The notes under the pieces were generated by a model. That model ran no database searches, had not been told where the DNA came from, and saw nothing but the letters and a program-made list of their open reading frames with translations. 64,000 bases of DNA from the NCBI GenBank assembly GCA_001599815.1, contig BCIA01000001.1, positions 1,554,934 through 1,618,933 of the forward strand, read 5' to 3'. The position numbers were made by a program, and so were the translations under genes. Positions 32,953 through 42,945 of this stretch are shown here, one piece after another; the first letter of the stretch is position 1, and every line of letters starts with the position of its first letter. The DNA comes from Furcasterigmium furcatum. Lineage: Eukaryota; Ascomycota; Sordariomycetes; Glomerellales; Plectosphaerellaceae.

Positions 32953-33607
32953 GGGTGGTGCTTCACTCTGCTTTCGCCTAGCATCTTCCTAATGAAATCC
33001 AACTGCTGCTCGGCCGTCCTTCCTTCAATCCGACCCCCTATTTCTGAGACTCGCACCAGCCTCGTCAGCGGCTCGTGACGTCCAGAACTAGGCCACCTGC
33101 CCCCTTCATCGACTCGTTCATCGTAACTGTTTGAGGGCAGGTCGGCTCTGTTATGGCTGACCTGCCAATCACTGACAGAGTTCGAAGCCACCGGGGCGTC
33201 GGCAGCGTGCTGGTCGGTTCCTCCAGGCGCGCGACATCACTGCCTGGACCAGCCAACAAAGACCTGCGACGCCGCTGAACAGGAAGCAGTGGTGCTACCT
33301 TATGCCGCCAGAATCCTCAAGAGTTGCGACTCACATGAACTCGCTCCCTCTTTATGATCACGACCTGGCGGCAGTCAAGGCCGGCCAGGCTGGCTTCTCG
33401 CAACGACGCTCGCCAAAGCTGCGCCAAATGGTAACATCCTGGAGAGCCATCGGCCATACCACCGACCTTGGAACCGGCCACCGAAAGCAATTGGAGCGAA
33501 GTGTAACGGGGAAAGAAACCCGGCCTTTCACGGCCCGGTGCTGTTTCATTATGCATCGCTGGCTGTCATGCCTCTCTCTCGATTACCTCGCGCTCGACTG
33601 AACCCTC
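32953..33607. other. Convergent intergenic region
   Basis: 3' flanks of two genes facing each other; nothing recognised. Confidence 0.45.
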
Positions 33608-34807
33608 TCACGCCCTGCTGCTCTTGCCCGTGTCGATGTCGATCGACAGCTCGGGCACGTGGAACGTCACCGTCGTCGAGGACGAGTACGCCTCGGTGCC
33701 CAGACTGAGGTAGCCGAGATAGTCGGACCTGGAGGGGTACGCGGCCGCCGGGTTCGCCTGGAGGGAGAAGAGCGCGTCGACGAGGGGGTGCAGGTCGCCG
33801 TGGAACCGCTCCGTCGTGCCGTCCGCGACCCAGGTCAGGACGTTCTGCTTCTGCTGGTTCTGGCCGGTGTACAGTTTGCTGGGGAGGTCAGCGCTACTAC
33901 TTCTTACCCGGGAGCGACGGTTGATGGAGGCATCGGCAGCTTACAAGTTTGTCCCGTTGATCGTCTCGGTCGTGATCTCGCCGGCGTCCAGGCCGATGGG
34001 GTGCGTCGCGGGCCCGATGGCGGCGAACCACACCATGATCTCGTACTTGGCCTTGGTGCTGTTCTTCGAATCGTCCTTGTTCGCGTCCAGGAACATATCC
34101 ATGGCGACGTTGGCGTTGACGTTGCTCGCGTCGAGGCTGGAGACGTCCGTCTTGGCGACGGTGTCGTTGCCGGTGCCCATGGTCCACTCGAAGTCGAGCT
34201 GGATGCCCTTGATGTTGGTCAGGGACTCGGGGAAGACGCCGCCGTCGACCTTGATGTTGGGGAACGCGTGAACGGGCGCGTCCGCCGGGCCGGGCGGGTA
34301 CTCCCATGTGACGGAGAAGTCGGGTGCTGTCGTCGGTGTGTCGTAGGTCTGGTTGTTGAAGCTCGTGACCTGGAGAGGTGAGCGTGTGCCACCGCCTGGG
34401 AGGGATCTTGACGGAGGAAGAGACTTACATTCATGCACAGCCAGCCTGGCGTGCCCTCTGTCCATCCCCACTGGTTGGGATTTACTACGGCTCATCAGCG
34501 GCGGTCCGGGGTCAAGGTGAAGCTGGCGGACAGCTCCCGAGAGGGACGACCTACACGTGTACTCCTGTCCCTTGGAGTCTGGATGGATACCGAACGCCTT
34601 CTGGCAGTACGTCTCCTGCTTGAAGCCGTTATCCGGGCCATACTCGTCGCCGCCGCCATCGCCGCCGTCGTTGGGGCCGCCGAACAGAGGAGGATCTCCT
34701 GTCGCCTTGCGCTGTGCCTGAAGCCCGAACAGGATGCCAAGCGTGATCGCGATCGGAGGGGCTAGCAGGGCCAAGTTGACCAGCCACCGGAGGCTGAAGT
34801 GGCCCAT
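33608..34807 (-). CDS. Membrane-anchored GH12 endo-beta-glucanase
   Basis: Four exons: 34807-34555, 34484-34429, 34369-33945 and 33878-33608, giving 334 residues. Introns of 70, 59 and 66 nt start GTAGGT, GTAAGT and GTAAGC, and splicing restores EYT|LNPNQWGWTEGTPGWLCMN|VTSFNNQTY and TINGTN|FKLYTGQNQQ. GH12 residues are present: nucleophile E213 in YEIMVWF and acid/base E307 in LGTEAYSSS. GH12 enzymes cleave beta-1,4 bonds in cellulose, xyloglucan or mixed-linkage glucan. Instead of an ordinary cleavable signal, residues 9-29 form a long hydrophobic helix after a basic N-terminus with no clear cleavage site, then a Gly/Asp linker: a type II anchor with the enzyme outside the cell. N-glycosylation motifs support that side. 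It is head to head with a cellulose-synthase-like GT2. Confidence 0.92.
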
Positions 34808-36779
34808 GATTGCGAGGGAGATGCGGATAGAAGTACTACGACTGCTACCGCAGAGGGAAACGAGGGACGGTGTAAGTGAACGGGCGAGAAGCTCGACTGG
34901 CAGCAGCTTCCAGACGCCTAGCAAAACGATTGAGTGTGTCTACGACCGACAAGGAAAAAGGACAAAGCTAACTAGGTAAGCTGGTAGAAAATGCAAAGAA
35001 GGCTGACGAGGAATGCGGAATGTGGAATGTGGTGGGGGGTGGTGCACCCGCGGTGGCCGGATGTGGCTTTCTGGATGGAAACCTTCCATGCATACAAGCC
35101 TTCCGACGATTCTCCCTCCCTCGGGGTTCCTGCCCCTCCGGGTTCCGTCATTACTCGATCAACGAGCCTGTTTATTTTTCCTGACGGGCGAAACCTGCGC
35201 TGTGTGAGGGACCCAGGCCCGAATCGCGATCGGCCTGCCACGGCCGACCGGCGCTCCCGTTCCCACCAAAGCCAGCATCGACACGAGAATCCCCTGGGAA
35301 CGGCCACGGCCATTTACGAAGGTCAGTATCATGCAATGGTGGCTATCAAGTGGACTGTGCCGCCACCGGACGCTGGGCCGGATCGGAACTAGATCCGCTC
35401 ACACCCCTGGGCCTCTGCAGCTGAGGGCGCCGGCCTCTTCAGCGACGCTGCGGCCCGGTGTATACTGTACCTATATCTGAGCGCTCGTGTTCGAGGGGAC
35501 GCATGTATGTATGACTCGCTGGCGGCCGAAGATAAGGGGGCGCCCCGATGCCGCGTCCGCTTCAGGAACACGAGCGCCGTGGGTTCCGCTAGTGACGAAC
35601 ATGATTCGTTGCTGTTCGCGAGACTAGAGGTGACCGACGCTCGACGACGTGGATTAGAGAGTTTCACGACGGGCGGAAAAATGGGATTTGCCCTCGGTCG
35701 GAAATGTTTTCTGATCTGGTTGTTGGGTCTCGGTGGGTGATGGTGCGCCTCCGGGCGCGAATCAGGGGTCGGGGGACGATGAAGAAAAAAAAGGGAACTT
35801 GTGAAAACCCAGTTGCCCATTGTGTGGGCTGGCAGCTGGTAAGAAGTTGAGAAGATGACAGCAGAGGCGTTCCCCCTTCCAGCTGCCGCATTCCGTTCTG
35901 AGCCACACATCATCTGCTCAGCGCCGCGGGCGGCCGACTCGACTCGTACGAAAAGGGGCCTCACCCAACTTACAAGGGCGGGCTGAGACATGGATTCCAC
36001 GCGATCTGCCTGCAGGTCCGCCCCCCTTCCAGGGCTGGGCTGTGCTGTGCGCTCCCTGCTCGCAGGGAAACAAGCTTTCACTGACAGAGGGCGGCAGGGG
36101 TGCGCTGGGCGGCTCTGCATGCGGCATATACAGCCAAGATAAACGAACGCAGTGGACTGGGGAGCCCCTGGACGGGACTGATTTTACGCCCAACTGGCCG
36201 AACTGCTCGTCGGCCGGCCAGTCAGAGCCCCGGATCCAGGAAAAGTCCCAGCAGAGATCCAGCCCTTGGTGGGCTGATGACGATAGATCCTCCGCCTGAT
36301 CCGAGCGCGCACTCCCACTTACACGAACCGGCCGCCTCGGCACATCCCATCCCACCCCTATGTGTGTACTTTGGTACCAACCGACCATCTCGCCTTCGAT
36401 GGTGCCTAGCTCGTGTCCGCGGTCTCCGCGGTGGGATGTATTATGGATCTGCTGCAGTGTTCATCGTCGCGACCAGACAGATGGCTCCCGTGCTGCCGCC
36501 ATTAAGCTTCTGCCGAGGAGGCTGATCTAGCTTTTCCCTTCCTTTACACTTTTTGACATCCTACGCTACCATTCGTTTTACCTCTCCAACCTGCCTTTGT
36601 TGAACTGCTAGCCGCCGTCCACCTTCACTCGCTCAGGTGTGCACTTTCGCTGCGGTCGTCTGCCTGTCTCATCATAGATAGTGGTAAGCGCCGGTCAAGC
36701 GGCGGCGCAGGAGGGGAATCGATCCCTCATATTCAGCTACACACCCACCCTACGCACGGCAGAGAAGAAGCTTCCGGAA
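34808..36779. promoter_or_regulatory. Shared divergent region, GH12 / GT2
   Basis: The 1.97 kb between the two divergent starts has no credible ORF. The right 250 bp, up to the GT2 ATG, is pyrimidine-rich (CTTTTCCCTTCCTTTACAC near 36532), a likely leader. Confidence 0.5.
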
Positions 36780-39325
36780 ATGACAGGTCAACGCCGGCAG
36801 GACTCGTTCGAGTTCGACGTCTTCCAGTACTACGGACACGAGAACAACGGCAACAACAACAACAGCAACGCCTGGCCCCAACCCTACGGACCGCCGGGCT
36901 TCTATCACGCTCAGTCGCCGCCCGTCACGCCCTCCATGACCGAGGAGTACCAACAGCACCAGCACCAACACCTTGCCAGGGCGCCGGCAAGACCATCTCA
37001 TCAGGCACAGGGTAGTATCGAGTACAACCCGACGGGCTGGGCTCCGACGAGGCCGCAGAGGTATAGCGGACAGTCTTCCTTCACGACGGAAACTCCTTGG
37101 CAGTCTCGTCCAGCGTCCCCCGGACACTCCCCTGGACAAGGGAGAGGGACGCCACCCGACGGGATCGACGGCCTCCAGCCGCCGAAGAATGTGTTTGACT
37201 CTTGGCCATCCACTCCTAACAGCCCGATGGTATGTCTGAACCCCTGTCCGGTCCTCGTGTCTCGCTCTGCGACAAATAAATGGCCTTCACCCGCTGACAC
37301 TGCCCCGACAGCATCAGAGCCAAGTCAGCCTCGCGGCACTCCTGCCCGGGTCGCCCGCCTTCTCGTCGGACAAGACGCTGGTCAACCATGAGGCCATCAC
37401 GTACCTCCACGACCGCGACGATGCCGAGATCTGGAAGGGCTGGAAGCGGAACCTCTACAAGCTCACGCCCTTCCTGACCTTCCTCAGCACCGCCTGCTAC
37501 ATCCTCTACCTCTCCCTGCGTATCTTCTGCGTCACATCCGCCCAGAGTGAGCGCAAGACGGTATACGCCGCCGCCTGGGTCTTCATCGCCGTCGAGCTCG
37601 CCGTCGCCATTCCGTCTTTGGCGCACAACCTCTGGACCATGTGGGCGCTGAAGAAGCGTCACAGGCCCAGACTCCGGCTGCAGGGTGACGAGGTCCCGAC
37701 CGTCGATGTGTTCATCACTTGCTGCGGCGAGGATGACGACGTGGTTCTCGACACGATCCGGGGTGCCTGCGATCTCGATTATCCCCAAGACCGGTACAGG
37801 GTTGTCGTCTTGGACGACGGTGCGTCTGCGGCCCTGGAGAGCGCCGTCCGTGGTCTCTCGATGATCCATCCGAACATCTTCTACATGGCTCGTGAGAAGG
37901 TCCCCGGAAAGCCTCACCACTTCAAGGCCGGTAACCTGAATTATGGCCTCGATGCCGTTCACAACCTGCCGGGCGGCGCGTCTAAGTTCATGGCTGCTCT
38001 TGATGCCGATATGGTACCTTATCCCCGTCATTTCTGATATTGGTCTGATCCCATGCTGACAACCTCAGATTCCTGAGCGCGAGTGGCTCCGAGCTATTCT
38101 TCCTCATCTCCTGACCGATCCCAAGATGGCCCTCGCCTGCCCTCCTCAGCTGTTCTACAACACGCCCGCATCTGATCCCCTGGCCCAAAGTCTCGACTTC
38201 TTCGTTCACGTCATTGAGCCCATCAAGGATGCCATGGGCGTCGCCTGGTGCACCGGGTCCGGATACGTCGTCCGCCGGGAAGCCCTCGATGAGATTGGCA
38301 ACTTTCCCCTGGGCTCACTCGCGGAGGATGTCGCCACCTCGACCATGATGCTCGGCAAGGGATGGAAGACGGCATACATCCACGAGCCTCTGCAGTTCGG
38401 CACCGTTCCCGAAGACTTTGGCGGCCATCTCAAGCAGCGCACTCGCTGGGCCATCGGAACGGTCGACACGTCCCTGAAGCTCAAGTTCTGCCTCTGGGGC
38501 GACGCGGTCCGCCAGATGAGCTTCGCCCAGCGCTTCTCCGGCTTCCTCTACGCCACGCTCAGCCTCTACACCATCCTCCTGACAATCTCGCTCTTCGCCA
38601 TCCCCGTCATCCTCGTCATGGGCAAGCCGCTCGTCGCCTACGCCAACAACACCCAGTTCGTCTGGCTCATCCGCGCGTGCTTCCTCGCCGTCGCGACCAA
38701 CCGCCTCTGCGAGTTCGCCCTCTTCATTCCCGCCGGCTACCACACCGGCCAGCGAGGCTCCCGGTACCAGCTCTGGATGGCGCCCTACATCGGCCTCTGC
38801 ATCATCCGCTCCTTCATCCTCCCCAAGTGGCTCGGCGGCCAAGCCCAGGCCTTCAAGCCCACCGGCTCCCTCGGCTCGGCCCTCAACGAGCGCGACGCCG
38901 CCACCCGCAAGCGCCTGCCGCGCCGCCTCTTCGCCATCCTCTTCAACTACATGGCCGTCTTCCACCTCTCCTTCGTCTACGTCACCCTCGTCGGCGTCGT
39001 CCTCACCACCTTCCGCTGCTTCGTCCGCAACACCACCCTCGTCCCCATCCTCAAGTGCCTCGTCACCCACGCCTTCTGGCCCCCCGTCACCTTCATCTTC
39101 ATCTGCTCCTCCCTCTGGACGCCCATCGCCTACGCCATCGACCCGCCCACCGTCCCCGAGCGCGAGCACCTCCTCGACCGCGACCCCAAGACCGCCGTCG
39201 CCCACCCGACAGCCGCGAGCAAGAAGATCGCGTTCGGCGGGCAGGCGGCGTGGTTCGAGTTCGAGTACACCGCCACGACGATGTGGACCATCTTCGTCTT
39301 CGCGGCGTCTTTCTTCCTGTTCTGA
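36780..39325 (+). CDS. Cellulose-synthase-like GT2 (mixed-linkage-glucan-synthase type)
   Basis: Exons 36780-37229, 37312-38013 and 38069-39325 (introns 82 and 55 nt) give 802 residues. The N-terminal 150 residues are Pro/Gln/Asn/Ser-rich and cytosolic. Helices at about 205-222 and 235-258 precede the GT2 catalytic core. It carries DD 318-319, DAD 381-383, ED 470-471 in SLAEDVATS and QRTRW 507-511, the D,D,D,QxxRW set of processive beta-glucan synthases. At least four to five further helices follow and the protein ends in a hydrophobic segment. Together this is the cellulose-synthase superfamily at the plasma membrane. By general pattern I place it near the fungal Tft1/CelA-type putative mixed-linkage glucan synthases, which is a recall-based guess; cellulose or another beta-glucan product is possible. 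ATG 36780 is the first ATG of the frame. Confidence 0.92.
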
Positions 39326-39884
39326 GCGGACGAATCTTTTGGGGGATGCCGACTGGACGTTTCGGGATACCAAGAAGTCTGCTGCCAGATGCAGTGGCCT
39401 TTTTTCTCTTTTGTCAACGAATGCATCATGTACGAGATACACAATGATAGAACATTTACAGGCGTTTGGGTTTGGGTAGAGGGGCCTCGCCTGTCAAGGC
39501 CGATACTAGGAAGGGGGTTTGGGTATTCATACAATATACGTAGCTAATGCTGTCCGATGAACGATTCACTTTTATTCTTCTTCGTGCCCTCCTTGTGTCT
39601 TCTTCGTATCGAAGCAAAGGTTGTCGAGGAAATCGTGTCTGCTGTAAATGTCAAGATGGGACGAGAAAGTCCTCTGGCTAACCTGAGTACCCAGCTCGAG
39701 ACCGCTTCACGAGAGGGCCTATCCGGGAAATTCCACCACAAGGCAAAAGGGACTGAAATCCCATGGTAAGCGCTGGAACTGCTGGAACGACAGGACCTGG
39801 GTGACTTCTCTCTGGTAATATCGAGGCACGCAGAGATCGTGGCGTATATCTACTATAGCAATATCGACCGATGCTCTTGATGAT
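39326..39884. other. Convergent intergenic region
   Basis: 3' flanks of the GT2 and DJ-1-like genes; no gene seen. Confidence 0.45.
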
Positions 39885-40655
39885 CTACTTGCACGTGGGC
39901 TTCACCGGCGGGACATCCACCGCCCCGTTGGCCTCCGCGAACGGGTCATTGTCCGGGTCAGTTACCCTGTTGTGCTCCAGGCCCCTCGCCGCGGCGACCG
40001 CCACATCCTCGCCAAAGACCTCCGAGACCCAGGCGAATGCCGCGTCGATGCCGGCCGAGACGCCGCTGGACGTGTAGATGTTGCCGTCGACGACCCACCG
40101 CGCCTTGGCGACCCAGTAGGTCTTGGGCCCGTGGGCCGTGGTCTCCTTCCATGCCCACTTGTTGGTGGTGGCGTTGCGGCCGTCGAGGAGGCCGGCCTGC
40201 GCGAGGAGCCCGGAGCCGGTGCAGATGGAGATGATGTGCTGCAGGCTCGGGTAGACGTCGCGGAGGTAGTTGAGCAGGGCGGCGCGGTGGTCTGGGGAGA
40301 GGAAGCGGTTGCCCAGGCCCCCGGGGACGAAGAGCACATCGAGGTCTTGAGGGGGATTGGCGAATGTGTGCGTCGGGAGGACGCTGGTGGCATAGGTCGA
40401 GCCCGCGTTGGCTTGCTGGGGGATCAGGGATGAAACGGGGTCCAGGGTGTAAGCGATGAGGGTGAGGTTCAGCGGCCGTCTGATGGACATGTAGAATAGG
40501 GATTCGAGCGGGCCAAAGACGTCGAGGTTCTGGAAGCCCGGGAAGAGAACCATGCCGAAGCGGGAGGGAAGAGTGTCATTGTTCGCCTGCGCCGATGCCG
40601 TGTCTAGGGCCTGCAGCACCAGCAGCGCCGAGAACCAGGATGCCGGGAACTTCAT
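39885..40655 (-). CDS. Secreted DJ-1/PfpI-family protein
   Basis: Intronless, 256 residues. ATG 40655 begins a signal peptide (MKFPASWFSALLVLQALDTASA). The class I glutamine amidotransferase-like fold is shown by MVLFPGFQNLDVFGPLE, DVLFVPGGLGNRF and the nucleophile elbow ISICTGSGLLAQAGLLDG, with GVSAGIDAAFAWVSEVFG after it. The Cys of CTGS is the reactive residue. DJ-1/PfpI members include proteases, isonitrile hydratases and glyoxalase-like enzymes; this one most resembles the fungal isonitrile-hydratase/ThiJ-like branch. Secretion is unusual for the superfamily, but predicted signals occur in fungal members. Substrate unknown. The frame is open further upstream to 40868, but only the ATG at 40655 starts the signal peptide. 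Confidence 0.9.
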   Translation of the reverse strand: MKFPASWFSALLVLQALDTASAQANNDTLPSRFGMVLFPGFQNLDVFGPLESLFYMSIRRPLNLTLIAYTLDPVSSLIPQQANAGSTYATSVLPTHTFANPPQDLDVLFVPGGLGNRFLSPDHRAALLNYLRDVYPSLQHIISICTGSGLLAQAGLLDGRNATTNKWAWKETTAHGPKTYWVAKARWVVDGNIYTSSGVSAGIDAAFAWVSEVFGEDVAVAAARGLEHNRVTDPDNDPFAEANGAVDVPPVKPTCK

Positions 40656-41179
40656 GGCCAGATCTCTCTCAGAGTTCAAGAACGGATGATGTTGGAATAA
40701 GGTGCCCTGATGATGAGCGTGTAGCCTCAGGACTAGGACGAGTCTGGCAAAGGCGCGGATCATCTTATACGACTGCATGGGTTCTAGAGTACCCAGGTAC
40801 TCGTACTTACCCAGCCAGGTATGGTCCGAACGACCTCGGGGCTTAACCAGGGTGTATGTAGGTTTCATGCCCCCTGATTAGAAAGAACTTGCTCACGTCG
40901 TCGCGTGGTGTCCCCAAAGCGGAATCTGGGGGTGCTGCCTCCGGATTGCAGTGCAACCACCGCAAGGAGACCAATGGCAGGCTGAATTCGGAGTACAGCC
41001 GCACGCTCGGCGAAGGATTGGTGAGATGGAAGATAAATGACACTGCAGGGTTGTCAAAAATGAACTTGGAAACTTGCTCTGCTTGCTAGTACGGGTCTAT
41101 TGAGAATCTAATTTTATCCCACTCTCGCCCGGCCGGGAGGACTTCCGAGCCTCGACGCAGATCAAGGGTATGGCGCTCT
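40656..41179. other. Intergenic region
   Basis: Promoter of the DJ-1-like gene and 3' flank of the transporter; nothing recognised. Confidence 0.45.
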
Positions 41180-42945
41180 CTACGCCTTCTTCTCATCAAC
41201 ATGCGCCTCCTCGGCGGTGTCCTCGACGTGCAGGTTGGCGCTCTTGAGGGTGTTCTCGGCCGTGACGATGCCGACGTTGGCGTGCTCGCCGTCGAAGAGC
41301 CAGGCGATGTTCTCGAGGGTGCGGCCGCGGGTCTCGGGGTAGGTGAACCAGACGGTGACGAGCATGGCGATGAGGATGACGACGAAGACGAAGTAGTACT
41401 TCCACGCGATGGCCTCGAGGGCGATGGGGTTCACGAAGGTGTTGAAGAAGATGGCGCCGAGGGAGGTGATCTGGGAGACGGCGAGACCGCGGGCGCGCAG
41501 CTGGTAAGGCCAGATCTCGACGGGGTAGGCGACGACGAGGGGCGTCAGGGCGAGATCGTAGCCGAGGAAGTAGCTGGGAGATGTGTGAGTTGATGGAGTG
41601 GTAGCATGGGGAGATCTTCGATCGGCTTACATGAAGAGGAAGGGGACAACGGCAAGTCCGGTGGGACCATGTCCTGTGGCATCAAAGCTGCCGGACAGCC
41701 CGGTGACGATGATGTAGGAGACCAACATGATGGAGCCACTGGTCATGAACAGAGTCTTACGGCCGACGCGGTCGACGCAAATGGCAGCAGCAACAGACCA
41801 GAAGAGGTTCCAAATCTGGAGACAGGCAGAGATGAGGGTCTGATTGGTGACAGAGGTGATGCCGACAGAGTCGAGAACGATGGCGAGATAGTAGCTGACG
41901 ACGCCGTTGCCAGCCCACTGGGCGAAGATACCGAGGGTAACAGAAATCCAGAGGCGGTGGCGGTTGCCGCGGGTAGCCCAGAGGTCTGACCAGGAGGTAC
42001 TCTCCTGGGCGTCCTTCTCGGCGTTGAGCGTCTCCTCGATCTCGGCCATCTCAAAGGCGACCAGGGGAGCGTTCATGTCTCCGCCGCAATGGGACCTGGC
42101 CAGGTTCCTGCGAGCCTCGTCTGCGCGGTCGACGGACACGAGCCAACGGGGGGACTCGTCGATCATGATGAGGGCGGGCACAATCATCAAGGGCAGCAGG
42201 GCCATGAGGCCGGAGGGGATTCGCCAGGAAGTAGATCCCTCCATGTTCCTGGTGCCGAAAGTCTGGCGAACAACGTATTAGCACTCGCTGGGGCAATGGT
42301 TGCTTCACGGGAGCCGCTCAGGGGTAAGCACTTACAGCCCACGCGGCCACAACGGCACCGACGTACCAACCGCAGTTGTAGATGCTGGAAGCAATACCAC
42401 GGTGGGTGGGGAAGGCGTTCTCGGCAATCAGGAGGGGAGCGCCGATAGAAAGACCCTGGGAGATGCCCATCAACAGGCGGGCGATGATGAAAGCGGTCGA
42501 GTTCGGGGCGGCGGTTTGCAGGGCAGTGCCGGCGAACGAGACGATTACGCTGGCCCAGAGACCAAGCTTGCGTCCCCAGCGGTTGCAGATCCAGGCGGCG
42601 ACGGGGAAGCCAACGCAGGCACCGAGGGAGTAGATGGCGTTGATGAAGCCGAGCCATGCGCCGGTGGGATTGTCCATAAAATCCCGCCACTGGGGTAGCG
42701 CCAGATAACCGTTCATGATGCTTCCGTCGAAACTTTTGGGGCTCGTTAGCGGTTGACCTGACTCATCTCGGCGTGGAGAGTTACCCGTTGGAGCTCGTGA
42801 AGAGCATGAGAGAGACGACGCAGAAGTTCAGCTTGATGAGGTGACCCTTCTTCCACCAGGGGCCGTCGTTGGGCAGAACACTGGCCAGCTCATGGCCGAC
42901 GGACTTGGCCTCGCCGGCCGTGGGCTGCTTCATGGCGGAAGACAT
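41180..42945 (-). CDS. MFS sugar porter (lactose-permease/hexose-transporter type)
   Basis: Exons 42945-42785, 42732-42336, 42262-41631 and 41573-41180 (introns 52, 73 and 57 nt) give 527 residues with frame kept at every junction (TSSNG|FDGSIMNGY, VAAWA|TFGTRN, VPFLFM|YFLGYDLAL). Sugar-porter signatures are NRWGRK after helix 2, a DESPRWLV loop after helix 6, DRVGRKTLF after helix 8, and PETRGRTLENIAWLFDG near the C-terminus. Twelve helices are inferred. Proteins of this group carry disaccharides or hexoses by proton symport at the plasma membrane. The pattern WISVTLGIFAQWAGNGVVSYYL is typical of fungal lactose/cellobiose-type porters; substrate is not proven. ATG 42945 precedes a second in-frame ATG at 42933. 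Confidence 0.92.

Noticed and set aside
38315..39442. 375-codon ORF on the minus strand and 361-codon ORF on the plus strand in another frame
   Set aside because: Both overlap GT2 exon 3 and have extreme compositions (Glu/Asp/Gly or Arg/His/Pro) produced by codon bias.
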